Shown here: in pieces, positions 8,191-16,301 of the stretch | How the letters are laid out: each line of letters begins with the position of its first letter | How positions within the stretch are numbered: position 1 is the stretch's first letter | Assembly: GCF_901482605.1 (NCBI RefSeq) | Contig: NZ_LR590481.1 | Location: forward strand, 744,001-808,000 | Direction of reading: 5' to 3' | Length of the DNA stretch: 64,000 nucleotides | Source of the DNA: Hathewaya histolytica | GTDB lineage: Bacteria; Bacillota; Clostridia; Clostridiales; Clostridiaceae | Notes under the pieces: model-generated | Told to the model about the DNA's origin: nothing | The model's database searches: none | Seen by the model: the letters and a program-made list of their open reading frames with translations, nothing else | Made by a program: the position numbers and the translations under genes

Positions 8191-8598
8191 ATGAGCATAA
8201 AGAATGTACATCACATTTGTATTCAAACGGAAAAATATAAGCAGTCTTTGGAGTTTTATACAAAGATTTTAGGATTTGAGATTATAAAAGAAACACCTAA
8301 TTTTCATACAAGGGATTTTAATACTTGGTTAAAATTACATAATTTTATGATTGAACTTCAAACTTCTAAAAAGGATGATAAATTAAGAGAATGGAGTTCT
8401 AAAAGTGAAGGTATAGTACATATGTGTTTTTTAGTAGAGGATGTACATAAAGAGTTTAAAAGAATAAAAAATTTAGGATATACAAATTTTAAAATAAAAA
8501 ATGGTAAGGAAATATATAAAGTAGAAAATGGACATTTATTTAAAATAAAAGCACCAGAGGGAACTGAAATAGAAATAAGAGATAGTGAAGATTTATAA
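8191..8598 (+). CDS. VOC-family (glyoxalase/bleomycin-resistance fold) protein
   Basis: The 135-residue protein has a single glyoxalase-type VOC domain of paired beta-alpha-beta-beta-beta modules. HHICIQTEKYKQSLEFYTKILGFE opens the first module (a 24-residue stretch at residues 6-29, key residues H7, Y16, S18, F21, Y22) and GIVHMCFLVED opens the second (about 73-83). His7, His76 and the Glu residues near the C-terminus (GTEIEIRD) could form the metal site. The substrate cannot be told from sequence. The ATG follows TTAGGAGG. Confidence 0.85.
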   Translation: MSIKNVHHICIQTEKYKQSLEFYTKILGFEIIKETPNFHTRDFNTWLKLHNFMIELQTSKKDDKLREWSSKSEGIVHMCFLVEDVHKEFKRIKNLGYTNFKIKNGKEIYKVENGHLFKIKAPEGTEIEIRDSEDL

Positions 8599-8657
8599 AT
8601 AATATTCTATCAATAGGGAAAAATATATACTGATTAAAGATAGAAGGGAGTATATAT

Positions 8658-8813
8658 ATGCCTAAAGATAGCCAACCAGATAATAAAAAAGCAAGAATGG
8701 AAAAATGTAATTATCAAATTCCTATAACTAGTGAAGAAGCTAAAAATCATAACAGAACTTCTAAAAGACATTCTGTAAAAAGAGAAGGGTTTCAAAGCGA
8801 TTCTAGAAATTAA
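8658..8813 (+). CDS. Small basic hydrophilic protein (51 aa)
   Basis: Not recognised. It starts MPKDSQPDNKKARMEK and ends KREGFQSDSRN; it is hydrophilic, rich in Lys, Arg, Asn and Ser, with one Cys and no hydrophobic segment. A GAAGGGAG ribosome binding site precedes the ATG with correct spacing and a clean terminator follows, which supports expression. Its composition is reminiscent of small spore or nucleic-acid-binding proteins, but no SASP signature is seen. It may be co-transcribed with the VOC gene 59 nt upstream. Confidence 0.6.
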   Translation: MPKDSQPDNKKARMEKCNYQIPITSEEAKNHNRTSKRHSVKREGFQSDSRN

Positions 8814-8825
8814 TATAATTTAAAT

Positions 8826-8868
8826 AAAGTACTCTGTTTAACAAAATATATAAACAGAGTACTTTTAT
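8826..8868. terminator. Bidirectional terminator
   Basis: Perfect 15-bp arms AAAGTACTCTGTTTA / TAAACAGAGTACTTT lie between the converging genes at 8813 and 8875, with T-rich runs on both strands. Confidence 0.9.
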
Positions 8869-8874
8869 ATAATT

Positions 8875-11388
8875 TTATACTAGCATAATATCCTCATATG
8901 AAATAGTACCTAAAGGACTTATTTTAAGACCTCTTACATTTTCTTGGGAAGTGTATGCAACTTCAGGAGTTATTAAGTATATCCAAGGATAATCTTTTAG
9001 TATACACTTTTCTACTTCCATATAGGCATTTAATTTTTTGCTTGGGTTTATTATGGCCTTTGCATTTGTTACTAAATCGTCTAATTCAGAATTATAATAA
9101 TTGCCCAGGTTATATTGAGCATCAGGAGATAAAAGTGCCTTTATATAACCATCAAGATTAGGTGTGTCTAGTGCCCATCCACTTATAAACAAGTCATATT
9201 TTTTTATAGTATCGCTATTATAGAAATTAAAATATTCTTCTTCATAAATCTTAACATTAAGACCAATATCCTTAAGATCCTCTGCAATTAGATCTGCTAA
9301 ACTTTTAAAAGAGTTTACACAAACTATCTTGAACTCTCTGTTAGAATTTAGACAGTTAAATTTTTTAAGAGTGTTTTTTGCAAAGCTAGGATCATATGAT
9401 ATAGAACTTAAATTAGAATCTAGTACACCTTCAGGAAAAGGTCCTCTGCATTCTACAGCAAGATTATTACTAAATTGAGAAATTATTTTTTTCTTATCAA
9501 TAGCGTGATTTAGGGCTTTTCTTACTTCAACATTACTAGCAAAAATCTTATTTTCGCCAAAAACAAATCCCGCATATAAACAGCTTAATATTTCACTAGT
9601 ATGCATTTTAGTTGTACAATTTTCTTTTACTTGATTAAATATTTTAGAGTCTGTGGTTTGTATAATATCAATACTTTTATTTTTAAATTCTTCTACAAAA
9701 TTATCAGGAGTATAAAGGAAAATCTTATCTACATAAGGTGCTCCTTTAAAATAATCTTTGAACGCTTTTAATTTAATTTTTTTATTAGTATTTTCTAAGG
9801 ATTCTATGATAAAAGGACCACAACCAACTATAGATTTATCCCTATTATAAGAATGTTTTGATATAATAGCACAACAACAATTAGATAAGTTGTTTAAAAA
9901 GTCACTATAAGGTTGTTTTAATTTTAATGAAATACAATATTTATTTAGAATCTTAATTCCACAAACATCTCTGCTTGTGCCACCCTTATATTCTAAGGCA
10001 CCCTCTATATCTTCAATGAAGTAGGCATTGGTAGCAGGCTTACTTGGGTTTAACATTCTCTCCAAGGAAAACTTAACATCTTCTGATGTGATTTCTTCTA
10101 GGTTATGAAATTTAGCATTTTTTCTTAGATTAAAAGTCCAAGTTACACCATCATCTTCTAAGTTCCAACTCTTTGCAATGCCAGGCAGAATGTCGCCAGA
10201 AGAGCTCATACTTAAAAGTCCTGTATGTACAGATGCTAGTACGTTACTACTTACCTGATCTGAGCAGTAAATAGGATCCTCAGATACAAGTTTACCGCCT
10301 AAGTATACTCTTAGGGTACTTTCTTTTTTATAAGTAGATTCAATAGTATCTAATAATTGAGTAGACACTTCCTTTAAGTGAGAGCAAGAAGTTTTTAAGT
10401 TAGACAATGAAGTTTCAGTATATTTTGTGTTTAATCCTATCCATTCTATTAATATATTAACCTTGCGAGATAGTTCTTTTAAAAGTTCTGTTGAAGATAA
10501 AATTACATCCAATGAATTTGCCTGATCTGAAACAGCAAGGTTAATTTGGTCAGAAACTTTTGTATTAGACTTAACCGCAGATATTATATCACGGAAAACC
10601 TTCATGGTATTATTAGAAACTTCCGTTCCTTCTGCAACTTTATTTATACAGGAATCCATAGCAATATTACTTTTTTCAATACTATCATTCATGCCTAGGA
10701 TGGTTTCTTGAATTTTTACAACGGAGTCATCGCTACCTTGAGCAAGTTTATTGATTTCGTGTGCAACTACAGAAAAGCCCTTTCCAAGTTCACCAGCGCG
10801 GGCAGCCTCAATAGAAGCATTAAGTGATAATAACTTTGTTTGTTTTGAAATATTTTTTATTATATCTAATATACTATTTATTTCTATGGAGTTATTCTTT
10901 ACTTCATTTAGCATTTCTTTAACTATTTCTACGGAACTTTCAATATCACTCATATTGCTTATAGAATTTTCTACAACTTCATTACCCTTAAGAGCTGTGT
11001 CTAAAGTATTTTGTGATATAGTCTTTGAATCTTCTGTACTTGCAAGTACCTCTTCTGATAGTGCAGAATAGTTATTGATTTGTTCAAAAACTGAATCAAT
11101 GGCATTCATCTGTTCATTTACGCTATGAAATAAATTTTCAACTATTTCTCCTAGATTTTCTAAAGAAAAGTCTGTAAAAGTTAAATTATTAGTAACTTTT
11201 TCTAGGGCCCTAGTTTGATTTTCTTTTATTAGAGCTAATTTGTTGTTTTCTAAATTTGTCTTCTCATATTCTTTTTCTAAATTAATAAAATTTTTTTCTT
11301 CATTTATTAGAATAGTTTCCTCTTCTGTGGATATACTTTCTTTAGTAAGAATTTGTTTAGACTTAAATAGTTCTTTTAATTTCCCCAT
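8875..11388 (-). CDS. Soluble chemoreceptor-signalling / SBP_bac_5 fusion protein
   Basis: The 837-residue protein joins two parts. Residues about 30-340 form a methyl-accepting chemotaxis signalling coiled coil with the hairpin tip [19 protein letters not shown] followed by [15 protein letters not shown]. Residues about 355-837 match an oligopeptide-type solute-binding protein (SBP_bac_5): [14 protein letters not shown]-like [43 protein letters not shown] and [10 protein letters not shown]. There is no signal peptide, transmembrane segment or HAMP domain, so the binding-protein part should be cytoplasmic, unlike ordinary ones. A start 13 codons upstream (11427) has no ribosome binding site, whereas the Met used here follows AAAGGGGA. 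It stands alone, with no transporter genes beside it. Intracellular peptide sensing is inference. Confidence 0.88.
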   Translation of the reverse strand: MGKLKELFKSKQILTKESISTEEETILINEEKNFINLEKEYEKTNLENNKLALIKENQTRALEKVTNNLTFTDFSLENLGEIVENLFHSVNEQMNAIDSVFEQINNYSALSEEVLASTEDSKTISQNTLDTALKGNEVVENSISNMSDIESSVEIVKEMLNEVKNNSIEINSILDIIKNISKQTKLLSLNASIEAARAGELGKGFSVVAHEINKLAQGSDDSVVKIQETILGMNDSIEKSNIAMDSCINKVAEGTEVSNNTMKVFRDIISAVKSNTKVSDQINLAVSDQANSLDVILSSTELLKELSRKVNILIEWIGLNTKYTETSLSNLKTSCSHLKEVSTQLLDTIESTYKKESTLRVYLGGKLVSEDPIYCSDQVSSNVLASVHTGLLSMSSSGDILPGIAKSWNLEDDGVTWTFNLRKNAKFHNLEEITSEDVKFSLERMLNPSKPATNAYFIEDIEGALEYKGGTSRDVCGIKILNKYCISLKLKQPYSDFLNNLSNCCCAIISKHSYNRDKSIVGCGPFIIESLENTNKKIKLKAFKDYFKGAPYVDKIFLYTPDNFVEEFKNKSIDIIQTTDSKIFNQVKENCTTKMHTSEILSCLYAGFVFGENKIFASNVEVRKALNHAIDKKKIISQFSNNLAVECRGPFPEGVLDSNLSSISYDPSFAKNTLKKFNCLNSNREFKIVCVNSFKSLADLIAEDLKDIGLNVKIYEEEYFNFYNSDTIKKYDLFISGWALDTPNLDGYIKALLSPDAQYNLGNYYNSELDDLVTNAKAIINPSKKLNAYMEVEKCILKDYPWIYLITPEVAYTSQENVRGLKISPLGTISYEDIMLV

Positions 11389-11675
11389 GATTAATTTCCC
11401 CTTTAGTTTATAAAATCTTTTTAACATACATTGATTATAATTATAAGTTATTTAATGAGAAATTTAAACAATTTAAAAAATATTTTAAAGAATTTAAATA
11501 TTATATGATATTTAAATTTAAAACTATAACTATATATAAAGTATAAGATTCACTTTATAATGGAAATTTGATATAATAATCTTTATTAATATGATTTATA
11601 AATTAAAAAATTATAGATGTACAGAGTATGATTAGTGTATAATTATATAATGTATAACAAAGGTAGGTGAAAACC

Positions 11676-12149
11676 ATGGTAAAAAAGAAAAAGACATCAG
11701 GTAATACCCTAGCAGAGAATAGAAAAGCTCTTCATGATTATTTTATAGAGGAGACTTATGAAGCTGGAATATCTCTTGTAGGTACAGAGGTTAAATCTAT
11801 AAGGGCAGGGAAAGCAAATTTAAAAGATAGTTATGCATATATTAAAGATAGAGAAGTATTTGTAAGCAATATGCATATAAGCCCATATGAACAGGGGAAT
11901 ATATTTAACAGGGATCCTCTAAGAGATAGAAAACTTCTTCTTCATAAAAGAGAAATTTTAAAACTTATGGGACTTACATCTCAAGAAGGGTACACACTAG
12001 TACCACTTGCTCTTTACTTAATTAGAGGAAGGGTAAAAATAAAAATTGCTGTAGCTAAAGGTAAACATAACTACGACAAGAGAGATGCATTAAAAGAAAA
12101 AATAGTAAAAAGAGAAGCAGAAAAACAATTTAAACATTCTATGAGATAG
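11676..12149 (+). CDS. smpB: SsrA-binding protein SmpB
   Basis: The 157-residue protein binds the tRNA-like end of tmRNA and brings it to stalled ribosomes. It shows the family segments [58 protein letters not shown] and the basic C-terminal tail [18 protein letters not shown]. An in-frame GTG at 11667 lies within the ribosome binding site, so the ATG at 11676 after AGGTAGGTGA is preferred. Its RNA partner ssrA begins 227 nt downstream on the same strand. Confidence 0.97.
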   Translation: MVKKKKTSGNTLAENRKALHDYFIEETYEAGISLVGTEVKSIRAGKANLKDSYAYIKDREVFVSNMHISPYEQGNIFNRDPLRDRKLLLHKREILKLMGLTSQEGYTLVPLALYLIRGRVKIKIAVAKGKHNYDKRDALKEKIVKREAEKQFKHSMR

Positions 12150-12204
12150 TAACATAAGATTGCTACTTGAATAAATACTAAATATGTTGTATTATAATTA
12201 CTGA

Positions 12205-12281
12205 ACCTATTTTTAAAGTATGTAAATATTTTAAAGAAAATTAGAATTTCCTTAGTGCAATTTCTAATTTTAAAAATAGGT
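12205..12281 (+). other. Long hairpin upstream of ssrA
   Basis: The arms ACCTATTTTTAAA (12205-12217) and TTTAAAAATAGGT (12269-12281) are perfect 13-nt complements, with further inner pairing AAAATTAGAA / TTCTAATT. TATAAT at 12193-12198 is a plausible -10 element, so the hairpin may open the ssrA precursor transcript. There is no T tail, so it is not a typical terminator. Confidence 0.5.
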
Positions 12282-12300
12282 GAAATAAGTTCTGCGTAAT

Positions 12301-12366
12301 GAGTTGCACAGGGTTTACCTGAAAACTGAATATAGGTGGAGACCCAAACAAACAAAGTGACAACTC
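12301..12366 (+). ncRNA. Unassigned structured RNA element before ssrA
   Basis: Three nested pairings are visible: GAGTTGCAC (12301-12309) with GTG-A-CAACTC (12357-12366, one bulged A), GGGT (12311-12314) with ACCC (12342-12345), and ACCT (12317-12320) with AGGT (12334-12337) closing a GAAAACTGAATAT loop. It ends 10 nt before mature tmRNA. I could not match it to a riboswitch class I know. It may be part of the precursor tmRNA leader. Confidence 0.4.
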
Positions 12367-12473
12367 TAAACAACATGGGGGCGTACTTGGTTTCGACGGG
12401 GGTAAGTAGTATCTAGTAAGCGAGCTGAGGGAATTCTGGTCCCGCATTAAAAAACTAGAAATTAAAGATAAAC

Positions 12474-12503
12474 GCAGAAGATAATTTTGCACTAGCAGCC
12501 TAG
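12474..12503 (+). other. tmRNA proteolysis-tag reading frame
   Basis: The codons GCA GAA GAT AAT TTT GCA CTA GCA GCC TAG give AEDNFALAA and a stop. The LAA end is recognised by ClpXP-type proteases. As I recall, the same tag occurs in Clostridium perfringens; this does not identify the species. Confidence 0.92.
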
Positions 12504-12711
12504 GCTGCTCGTCCTACCTAAGAGTCCCACGACTTGGGCTAGGGCGTCAATTAGTGGGGAACCGAGCCTTGCAAAGCTTTGAGCTAGGAACGGAAAACAT
12601 GAAGCTACTGAATCTAGCAGCCTGTCTATAGGCGACTAGAAGAGGGAATGTTAAACTATAGACTTCGCTCGAAGAAAGCTAGGTAGGACTATCTTCGGAC
12701 AGGGGTTCGAT

Positions 12712-12990
12712 TCAAAAGAGTCGCCTTATGAAGTGATTCATAAGTGAAAACTTGGCTTTATCGGTGAAACCGTAACACATTAAGATGACGGCAATACCGA
12801 GTAGTATGTGAAGAAATTCAACAGCTGTGTATCGACTTATAGGCTTCTAAATCTCAAAAGAGACATGAAGTACTAGGATAGAAGTTATAAAACTATAATA
12901 AAACTTCTATAACACGCCGAGAGAGTTATTACAAAATTAGTAATAACTCTAAGATATAGTCAGTGCCATTATAAATAATGGAAGAGCATG
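12712..12990 (+). mobile_element. Group I intron in the tmRNA T-loop
   Basis: The 279-nt insert follows a 5' exon ending in T (TTCGAT) and ends in G (AGAGCATG), as in group I introns. The P1 helix is clear: exon CGAT plus intron TC pair with GAGTCG after an AAAA loop, placing the conserved U-G pair at the splice site. The core R and S strands of P7 are visible as GTATCGACTTAT (about 12827-12838) and AAGATATAGTC (12951-12961). It encodes no protein. Group I introns in ssrA T-loops have, as far as I recall, been reported in a few clostridia. Confidence 0.9.
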
Positions 12991-13010
12991 TCCCCTCGCC
13001 TCCACCAATG

Positions 13011-13048
13011 AAAAAAGTTGTTCATATTACTATGAACAACTTTTTTAT
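13011..13048 (+). terminator. Rho-independent terminator of ssrA
   Basis: The 16-nt arms AAAAAAGTTGTTCATA / TATGAACAACTTTTTT sit 3 nt after the encoded CCA end and are followed by a T-rich run. Confidence 0.92.
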
Positions 13049-13117
13049 TTTATATTTAAGAATTCATTTATAAATTCCAGCTTTTTTTCTAATAATTCAT
13101 TAGAATATCTACCATTT

Positions 13118-13420
13118 CTAGGAGTGAGTTTTTTTATAATTTTTTAAAATCATTTCAGTTCTTTCTTTTTTAGTTTTTATTATTAAGTAGGGTTCTATTT
13201 CTTTTAATAAAGTTATAGCAGCATCATATCTAATAGTTAAATTATGGGAATTTTTATGCCTATTTTTATTATAATTTTTCTTTTTTGTTATTGTTCCAGT
13301 TTTAGTTACATTTTTAATATACTCAAGCAATTCTATTGTAGTAGAAGCTATGGTTATAAGTTTTTAGCTAAAATATGTAGGGAGATTGAAGGAATAAACA
13401 TATCTAATAATAAAAAGAAA
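13118..13420 (-). pseudogene. Decayed LAGLIDADG-type homing endonuclease fragment
   Basis: The minus strand encodes, up to the stop at 13118, a segment with TTIELLEYIKNVTKTG, ITKKKNYNKNRHKNSHNL and AAITLLKEIEPYLIIK-x-K. This matches the C-terminal half of single-motif LAGLIDADG endonucleases (nt-x-ELLEWIK, then a Lys-rich strand pair, then LLKEI-PYL-x-K). An in-frame TAA lies a few codons upstream of LITIASTTIELL, and no LAGLIDADG helix can be read beyond it, so the gene is broken. No ribosome binding site is evident. Proximity to the intron-bearing ssrA is suggestive only. A hairpin at about 13457-13483 (AATGGTAAAGA / TCTTTACCATT) follows. Confidence 0.5.
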
Positions 13421-13552
13421 AATCATATATTTACCCTTTTTATATTTTAGAAATTTAATGGTAAAGACTTTCTTTACCATTACTATTTCATCAAAAATCA
13501 TATGGTATAATAGTTTAAACTAATAAACCAATATAATAAAAGGGATTTAAGA

Positions 13553-14240
13553 ATGAAGAAGATTTTAATCGTTGAAACTAATATATCAACTTATGAAAAT
13601 ATAAATTGTGCAACAGGTTTATGGCTTGGTGAAACTGTTCACTTTTATGATGAGATAATAAAAGCAGGATATGAGGTAGAGTTTGTAAGCCCAAAAGGTG
13701 GATATGTGCCAATAGATCCACATAGATTTAAATATGCAAAAAAGGTAGATTTTAAATACTATAAAGATGATGATTTTAAAGAAAAAGCACTTACTAATAC
13801 ACTAAAACCTAGCGAGATAAATCCAGATGATTATATAGCAATTTACTATACTGGAGGTCATGGAGTTATATGGGACTTTCCAGAAAATAAAGAGATTAAA
13901 AATATAGCAGAAATCATATATCAAAATAATGGATTTGTAACTGCAGTATGTCATGGTGTAGTAGGCTTACTTAATTTAGTAGATAAAGATGATAAACCAC
14001 TAATCAAGGGAAAGACTATAACAGGATTTTATAACCTAGAGGAATTTTTAAACAGGACAAATAAAAAAGTTCCGTATTCTACTGAAGGCGAGCTATTAAA
14101 GAGAAAATGTATATAAGAAAAAATCTCCTTTTACTGAGTTTGCTATTTGTGACGGAAGAATTATTACAGGGCAAAATCCTCAGTCACCAAGGAAAGTAGC
14201 AAAATTACTTATAGAAGAATTAAGAAGGAGAGGAATTTAG
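13553..14240 (+). pseudogene. DJ-1/PfpI-family protein, frameshifted
   Basis: The first frame (13553-14116, 187 codons) holds most of a DJ-1/PfpI domain: KILIVETNISTYE, TGLWLGETVHFYDEI, YYTGGHGVIWDFPEN and the nucleophile elbow VTAVCHGVVG with Cys near residue 124. It then stops after GELLKRKCI. The missing C-terminus continues in the +1 frame from about 14103 to the TAG at 14238-14240 (SPFTEFAICDGRI, TGQNPQSPRKVAKLL). One lost base around 14095-14105 explains this. The family includes chaperones and glyoxalases that act on reactive carbonyls. It may be recent inactivation or a sequence error. The ferredoxin-nitroreductase begins 4 nt later. Confidence 0.85.
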
Positions 14241-14243
14241 ATT

Positions 14244-15011
14244 ATGGAGCATTTAATAAAAGTAGATAAAGATAAGTGCATTGGTTGTAAGATGTGCGAT
14301 AAAGATTGTCCAATGTTAAATATTAAAATCGAGAATAAAAAGGCAGATATAAAATCTCAAGATTGTATAAAATGTGGTCATTGTACTGCTGTATGTCCTA
14401 AGGGTGCAATTAGTATAAGTGGCTATAGTGAAGCACCTGTTGAGATAAAAGAACAACCTAAGGTAGATAGTGAGAAACTTTATAATGCCATTAAATTTAG
14501 AAGAACTATAAGGCATTTCAAGAAAGAGGATATTGATAGAGAAGTTATTGATAAGATACTTGAAGTAGGAAGATATACTCCAACTGCTAAAAATGATCAA
14601 GATGTAAGCTATATTATATTAGATAACAAATTAAAAGAGGCAGAGAGTATTGCGGTGAAATTCTTTAAAAAGATTCAACCATTTGTAGGAATATTTTATA
14701 AACCTGCAAAGACAATGGAAATAGATGAGGATTTCTTTTTCAAGAAAGCACCTATTGCAATAGTAGTTGTATCAAAAAATAAGATAAATGGATCTCTTGC
14801 AGCCTCTAATATGACTTTGATGGCAGAAAGTTATGGACTTGGAGTATTATATAGCGGATTTTTCTCAGTAGCAGCTAATAAGTCAAGAGCTTTAAGAAAG
14901 CTTCTAGGAATAAAAAAGTCAGAAGTTGTCACAACATTAGTCTTAGGTTATCCTAATGTACGATACTATAGAAATGCTCAAAAAGAAGATGCTAAAGTAA
15001 AATATATGTAG
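14244..15011 (+). CDS. Ferredoxin-nitroreductase fusion protein
   Basis: The 255-residue protein has an N-terminal two-[4Fe-4S] ferredoxin domain (CIGCKMCDKDCP at about 12-23 and CIKCGHCTAVCP at about 41-52) joined to a nitroreductase-family flavin domain from about residue 70 (RRTIRHFKKEDIDREVI, with an FMN-binding Arg-rich start, and GLGVLYSGFF near 195). It probably passes electrons from reduced ferredoxin or its clusters to FMN to reduce an unknown acceptor. It begins 4 nt after the broken PfpI-family gene and likely shares its transcript. The ribosome binding site AAGGAGAGG lies inside the end of that gene. Confidence 0.92.
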   Translation: MEHLIKVDKDKCIGCKMCDKDCPMLNIKIENKKADIKSQDCIKCGHCTAVCPKGAISISGYSEAPVEIKEQPKVDSEKLYNAIKFRRTIRHFKKEDIDREVIDKILEVGRYTPTAKNDQDVSYIILDNKLKEAESIAVKFFKKIQPFVGIFYKPAKTMEIDEDFFFKKAPIAIVVVSKNKINGSLAASNMTLMAESYGLGVLYSGFFSVAANKSRALRKLLGIKKSEVVTTLVLGYPNVRYYRNAQKEDAKVKYM

Positions 15012-15024
15012 GGAGAACTACAAA

Positions 15025-15135
15025 ATGAAAGAAGAATGTATAAAAAAAACTAAGGATGTAACAGAAAAATTCAAAAAAGAAGTGAATATAGGAATAAAAC
15101 ATATAGAAAAAGAAAATCTAGATGAAGAACTTTAA
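15025..15135 (+). CDS. Possible 36-residue charged peptide
   Basis: Not recognised. The short frame MKEECIKKTKDVTEKFKKEV... is almost all Lys and Glu and looks helical. It has a good AGGGAGAA ribosome binding site 8 nt upstream, starts 13 nt after the nitroreductase stop, and ends at a terminator. The placement supports translation. Function unknown. Confidence 0.45.
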   Translation: MKEECIKKTKDVTEKFKKEVNIGIKHIEKENLDEEL

Positions 15136-15160
15136 GGGAGGAAAAATCCTCTCTTTTTTA
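15134..15160 (+). terminator. Rho-independent terminator
   Basis: Stem AAGGGAGGA / TCCTCTCTT followed by T5, ending the ferredoxin-nitroreductase unit. Confidence 0.85.
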
Positions 15161-15371
15161 TTTATTGAAAGATGGGTTTAATAATTAGTTATTTTTATCT
15201 TATCGATTTAATATTATTTAACTTGAGTTGTAGCAACAAAAGAATAGTTAGTTTAAAAATGGTCTGGCATGAAGTATAAACAAATCAAGGATTTAAAACT
15301 ATACCCTAAAATATATTAATGGATTTAGAAAAATCATATCAAGCAATAAAATTTATATAATTGATAGATTG

Positions 15372-15406
15372 CATAGAGAAACTATATAAGTTATAGTTTT
15401 TCTATG
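15372..15406. repeat. Inverted repeat in a gene-free stretch
   Basis: The arms CATAGAGAAACTATA / TATAGTTTTTCTATG form a stem of about 14 bp. The surrounding interval (15161-15506) has no credible gene, and I see no other element in it. The hairpin may belong to the 5' region of the response-regulator gene. Confidence 0.45.
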
Positions 15407-15506
15407 GAGATTATTAAGTATAATTATGGAGACTTAGTATATTTTTATTTAGAAATAAATCTTATCTTAACTTGTATTTCATAATTATTTGAGAAGGAGG
15501 ATTCAG

Positions 15507-16190
15507 ATGAAGGTTTTAATAATAGAAGATGATAATGATATTAATCTACTTCTTGGTAAAATATTAGAAGAAGAAAATTATGAAGTTACTTCTGCTTATA
15601 CAGGCATAGAAGGTAAACTTTTTACTGATGTTGAGGATTTTGATTTAATTCTTTTAGATTTAATGTTACCTGGAATGTCAGGAGAAGAAATAATAGAGTA
15701 CATTCGCAAAAAGGAAAGGAAAATGCCTATTTTAGTTATATCTGCTAAGATAGATAAAGCTACAAAACTTAAAGTATTAAAGAATGGTGCTGATGATTTT
15801 ATAATAAAACCTTTTGATATAGATGAAGTAATGGCTAGGGTAGAAGCAAATCTAAGAAGGTATAAAGAATTTTCTAATTCAAATATTATCCATGATGTGT
15901 TACATTATAAGGAATTAGAAATGAATATAGAAGAAATAAAAATCAAGGTAAAGGGAGAAGAAATTAATCTTACACCAATAGAATTTGAAATATTAAAATT
16001 GCTATTGAGTCATCCTAAAAAAACATTTACTAAAGAAAATATCTATAAAAGTGTTTGGAAGGATGAATTCTATGGGGATGAAAATACGGCAAATGTTCAT
16101 ATTAGTAATTTAAGGAACAAGATAAGTAGGATTGATAGTGAAAATGAATACATTAAGACTATTTGGGGAATGGGATTTAGAATTGGCTAA
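15507..16190 (+). CDS. OmpR/PhoB-family response regulator
   Basis: The 227-residue protein has a receiver domain (1-115) with acidic pocket EDD at 7-9, phospho-acceptor Asp in DLILLDLMLPG (about 52), the switch Ser of VISAK and Lys in IIKPFD. A winged-helix DNA-binding domain follows (about 130-227; LTPIEFEILKLLLSHP, TANVHISNLRNKI, WGMGFRIG). The Met after GAGAAGGAGG is chosen over a start six codons upstream. It precedes an ABC transporter and a histidine kinase and probably controls them; a phased direct repeat lies in the gap that follows it. Confidence 0.92.
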   Translation: MKVLIIEDDNDINLLLGKILEEENYEVTSAYTGIEGKLFTDVEDFDLILLDLMLPGMSGEEIIEYIRKKERKMPILVISAKIDKATKLKVLKNGADDFIIKPFDIDEVMARVEANLRRYKEFSNSNIIHDVLHYKELEMNIEEIKIKVKGEEINLTPIEFEILKLLLSHPKKTFTKENIYKSVWKDEFYGDENTANVHISNLRNKISRIDSENEYIKTIWGMGFRIG

Positions 16191-16211
16191 ATTATTAATT
16201 TTACACAGGCT

Positions 16212-16250
16212 TTCTTAATGTTTTCTTAAGACTTTATTTATTGTTTCTTA
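16212..16250 (+). promoter_or_regulatory. Helically phased TTCTTA direct repeats (probable operator)
   Basis: TTCTTAA at 16212, TTCTTAA at 16223 and TTCTTA at 16245 are spaced 11 and 22 bp apart, on one face of the helix. This arrangement suits dimers of OmpR-family regulators such as the one encoded just upstream. The repeats end a few bases before a weak -35. Confidence 0.6.
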
Positions 16251-16255
16251 TAACA

Positions 16256-16284
16256 TTTATTTTACAATGGTTTTACAGTATAAG
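16256..16284 (+). promoter_or_regulatory. Candidate activator-dependent promoter
   Basis: Weak -35 TTTATT (16256-16261), 17-nt spacer, -10 TATAAG (16279-16284). The poor -35 fits a need for activation by a regulator bound to the adjacent repeats. Confidence 0.45.
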
Positions 16285-16301
16285 AAACATGGAGGAGAAC
16301 A

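Larger units (their letters stand above)
12377..13007 (+). ncRNA. ssrA: tmRNA (ssrA), interrupted by a group I intron
   Basis: The gene begins GGGGGCGTACTTGGTTTCGA and ends CGCCTCCACCA, with the acceptor stem GGGGGCG / CGCCUCC and an encoded CCA. As it stands it is 631 nt, far above the usual 350-360 nt. Removing 12712-12990 restores the normal T arm GGGGTTCGAT-TCCCC and gives a 352-nt RNA. The tag reading frame at 12474-12503 encodes AEDNFALAA then TAG. Together with SmpB it rescues stalled ribosomes and marks the unfinished protein for degradation. Splicing would be required for a functional T arm. Confidence 0.96.

Noticed and set aside
8875-11427. Longer start for the chemoreceptor/binding-protein fusion at 11427
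   Set aside because: No ribosome binding site precedes it, while the Met at 11388 follows AAAGGGGA at a normal distance.
12071-12492. Minus-strand open frames across the ssrA leader and 5' end
   Set aside because: They overlap smpB and the tmRNA gene, have no ribosome binding site and encode low-complexity sequence; the RNA gene explains the region.
12712-12990. Extra ssrA length as a two-piece (permuted) tmRNA or prophage insertion
   Set aside because: The ends are in normal order, the insert begins after U and ends in G, and it forms P1 and P7, which fits a group I intron and not an integrase attachment site.
13244-13450. Plus-strand 68-codon frame after ssrA
   Set aside because: It is opposite the endonuclease-like remnant, has no ribosome binding site, and is rich in Phe/Ile as expected from AT-rich antisense sequence.
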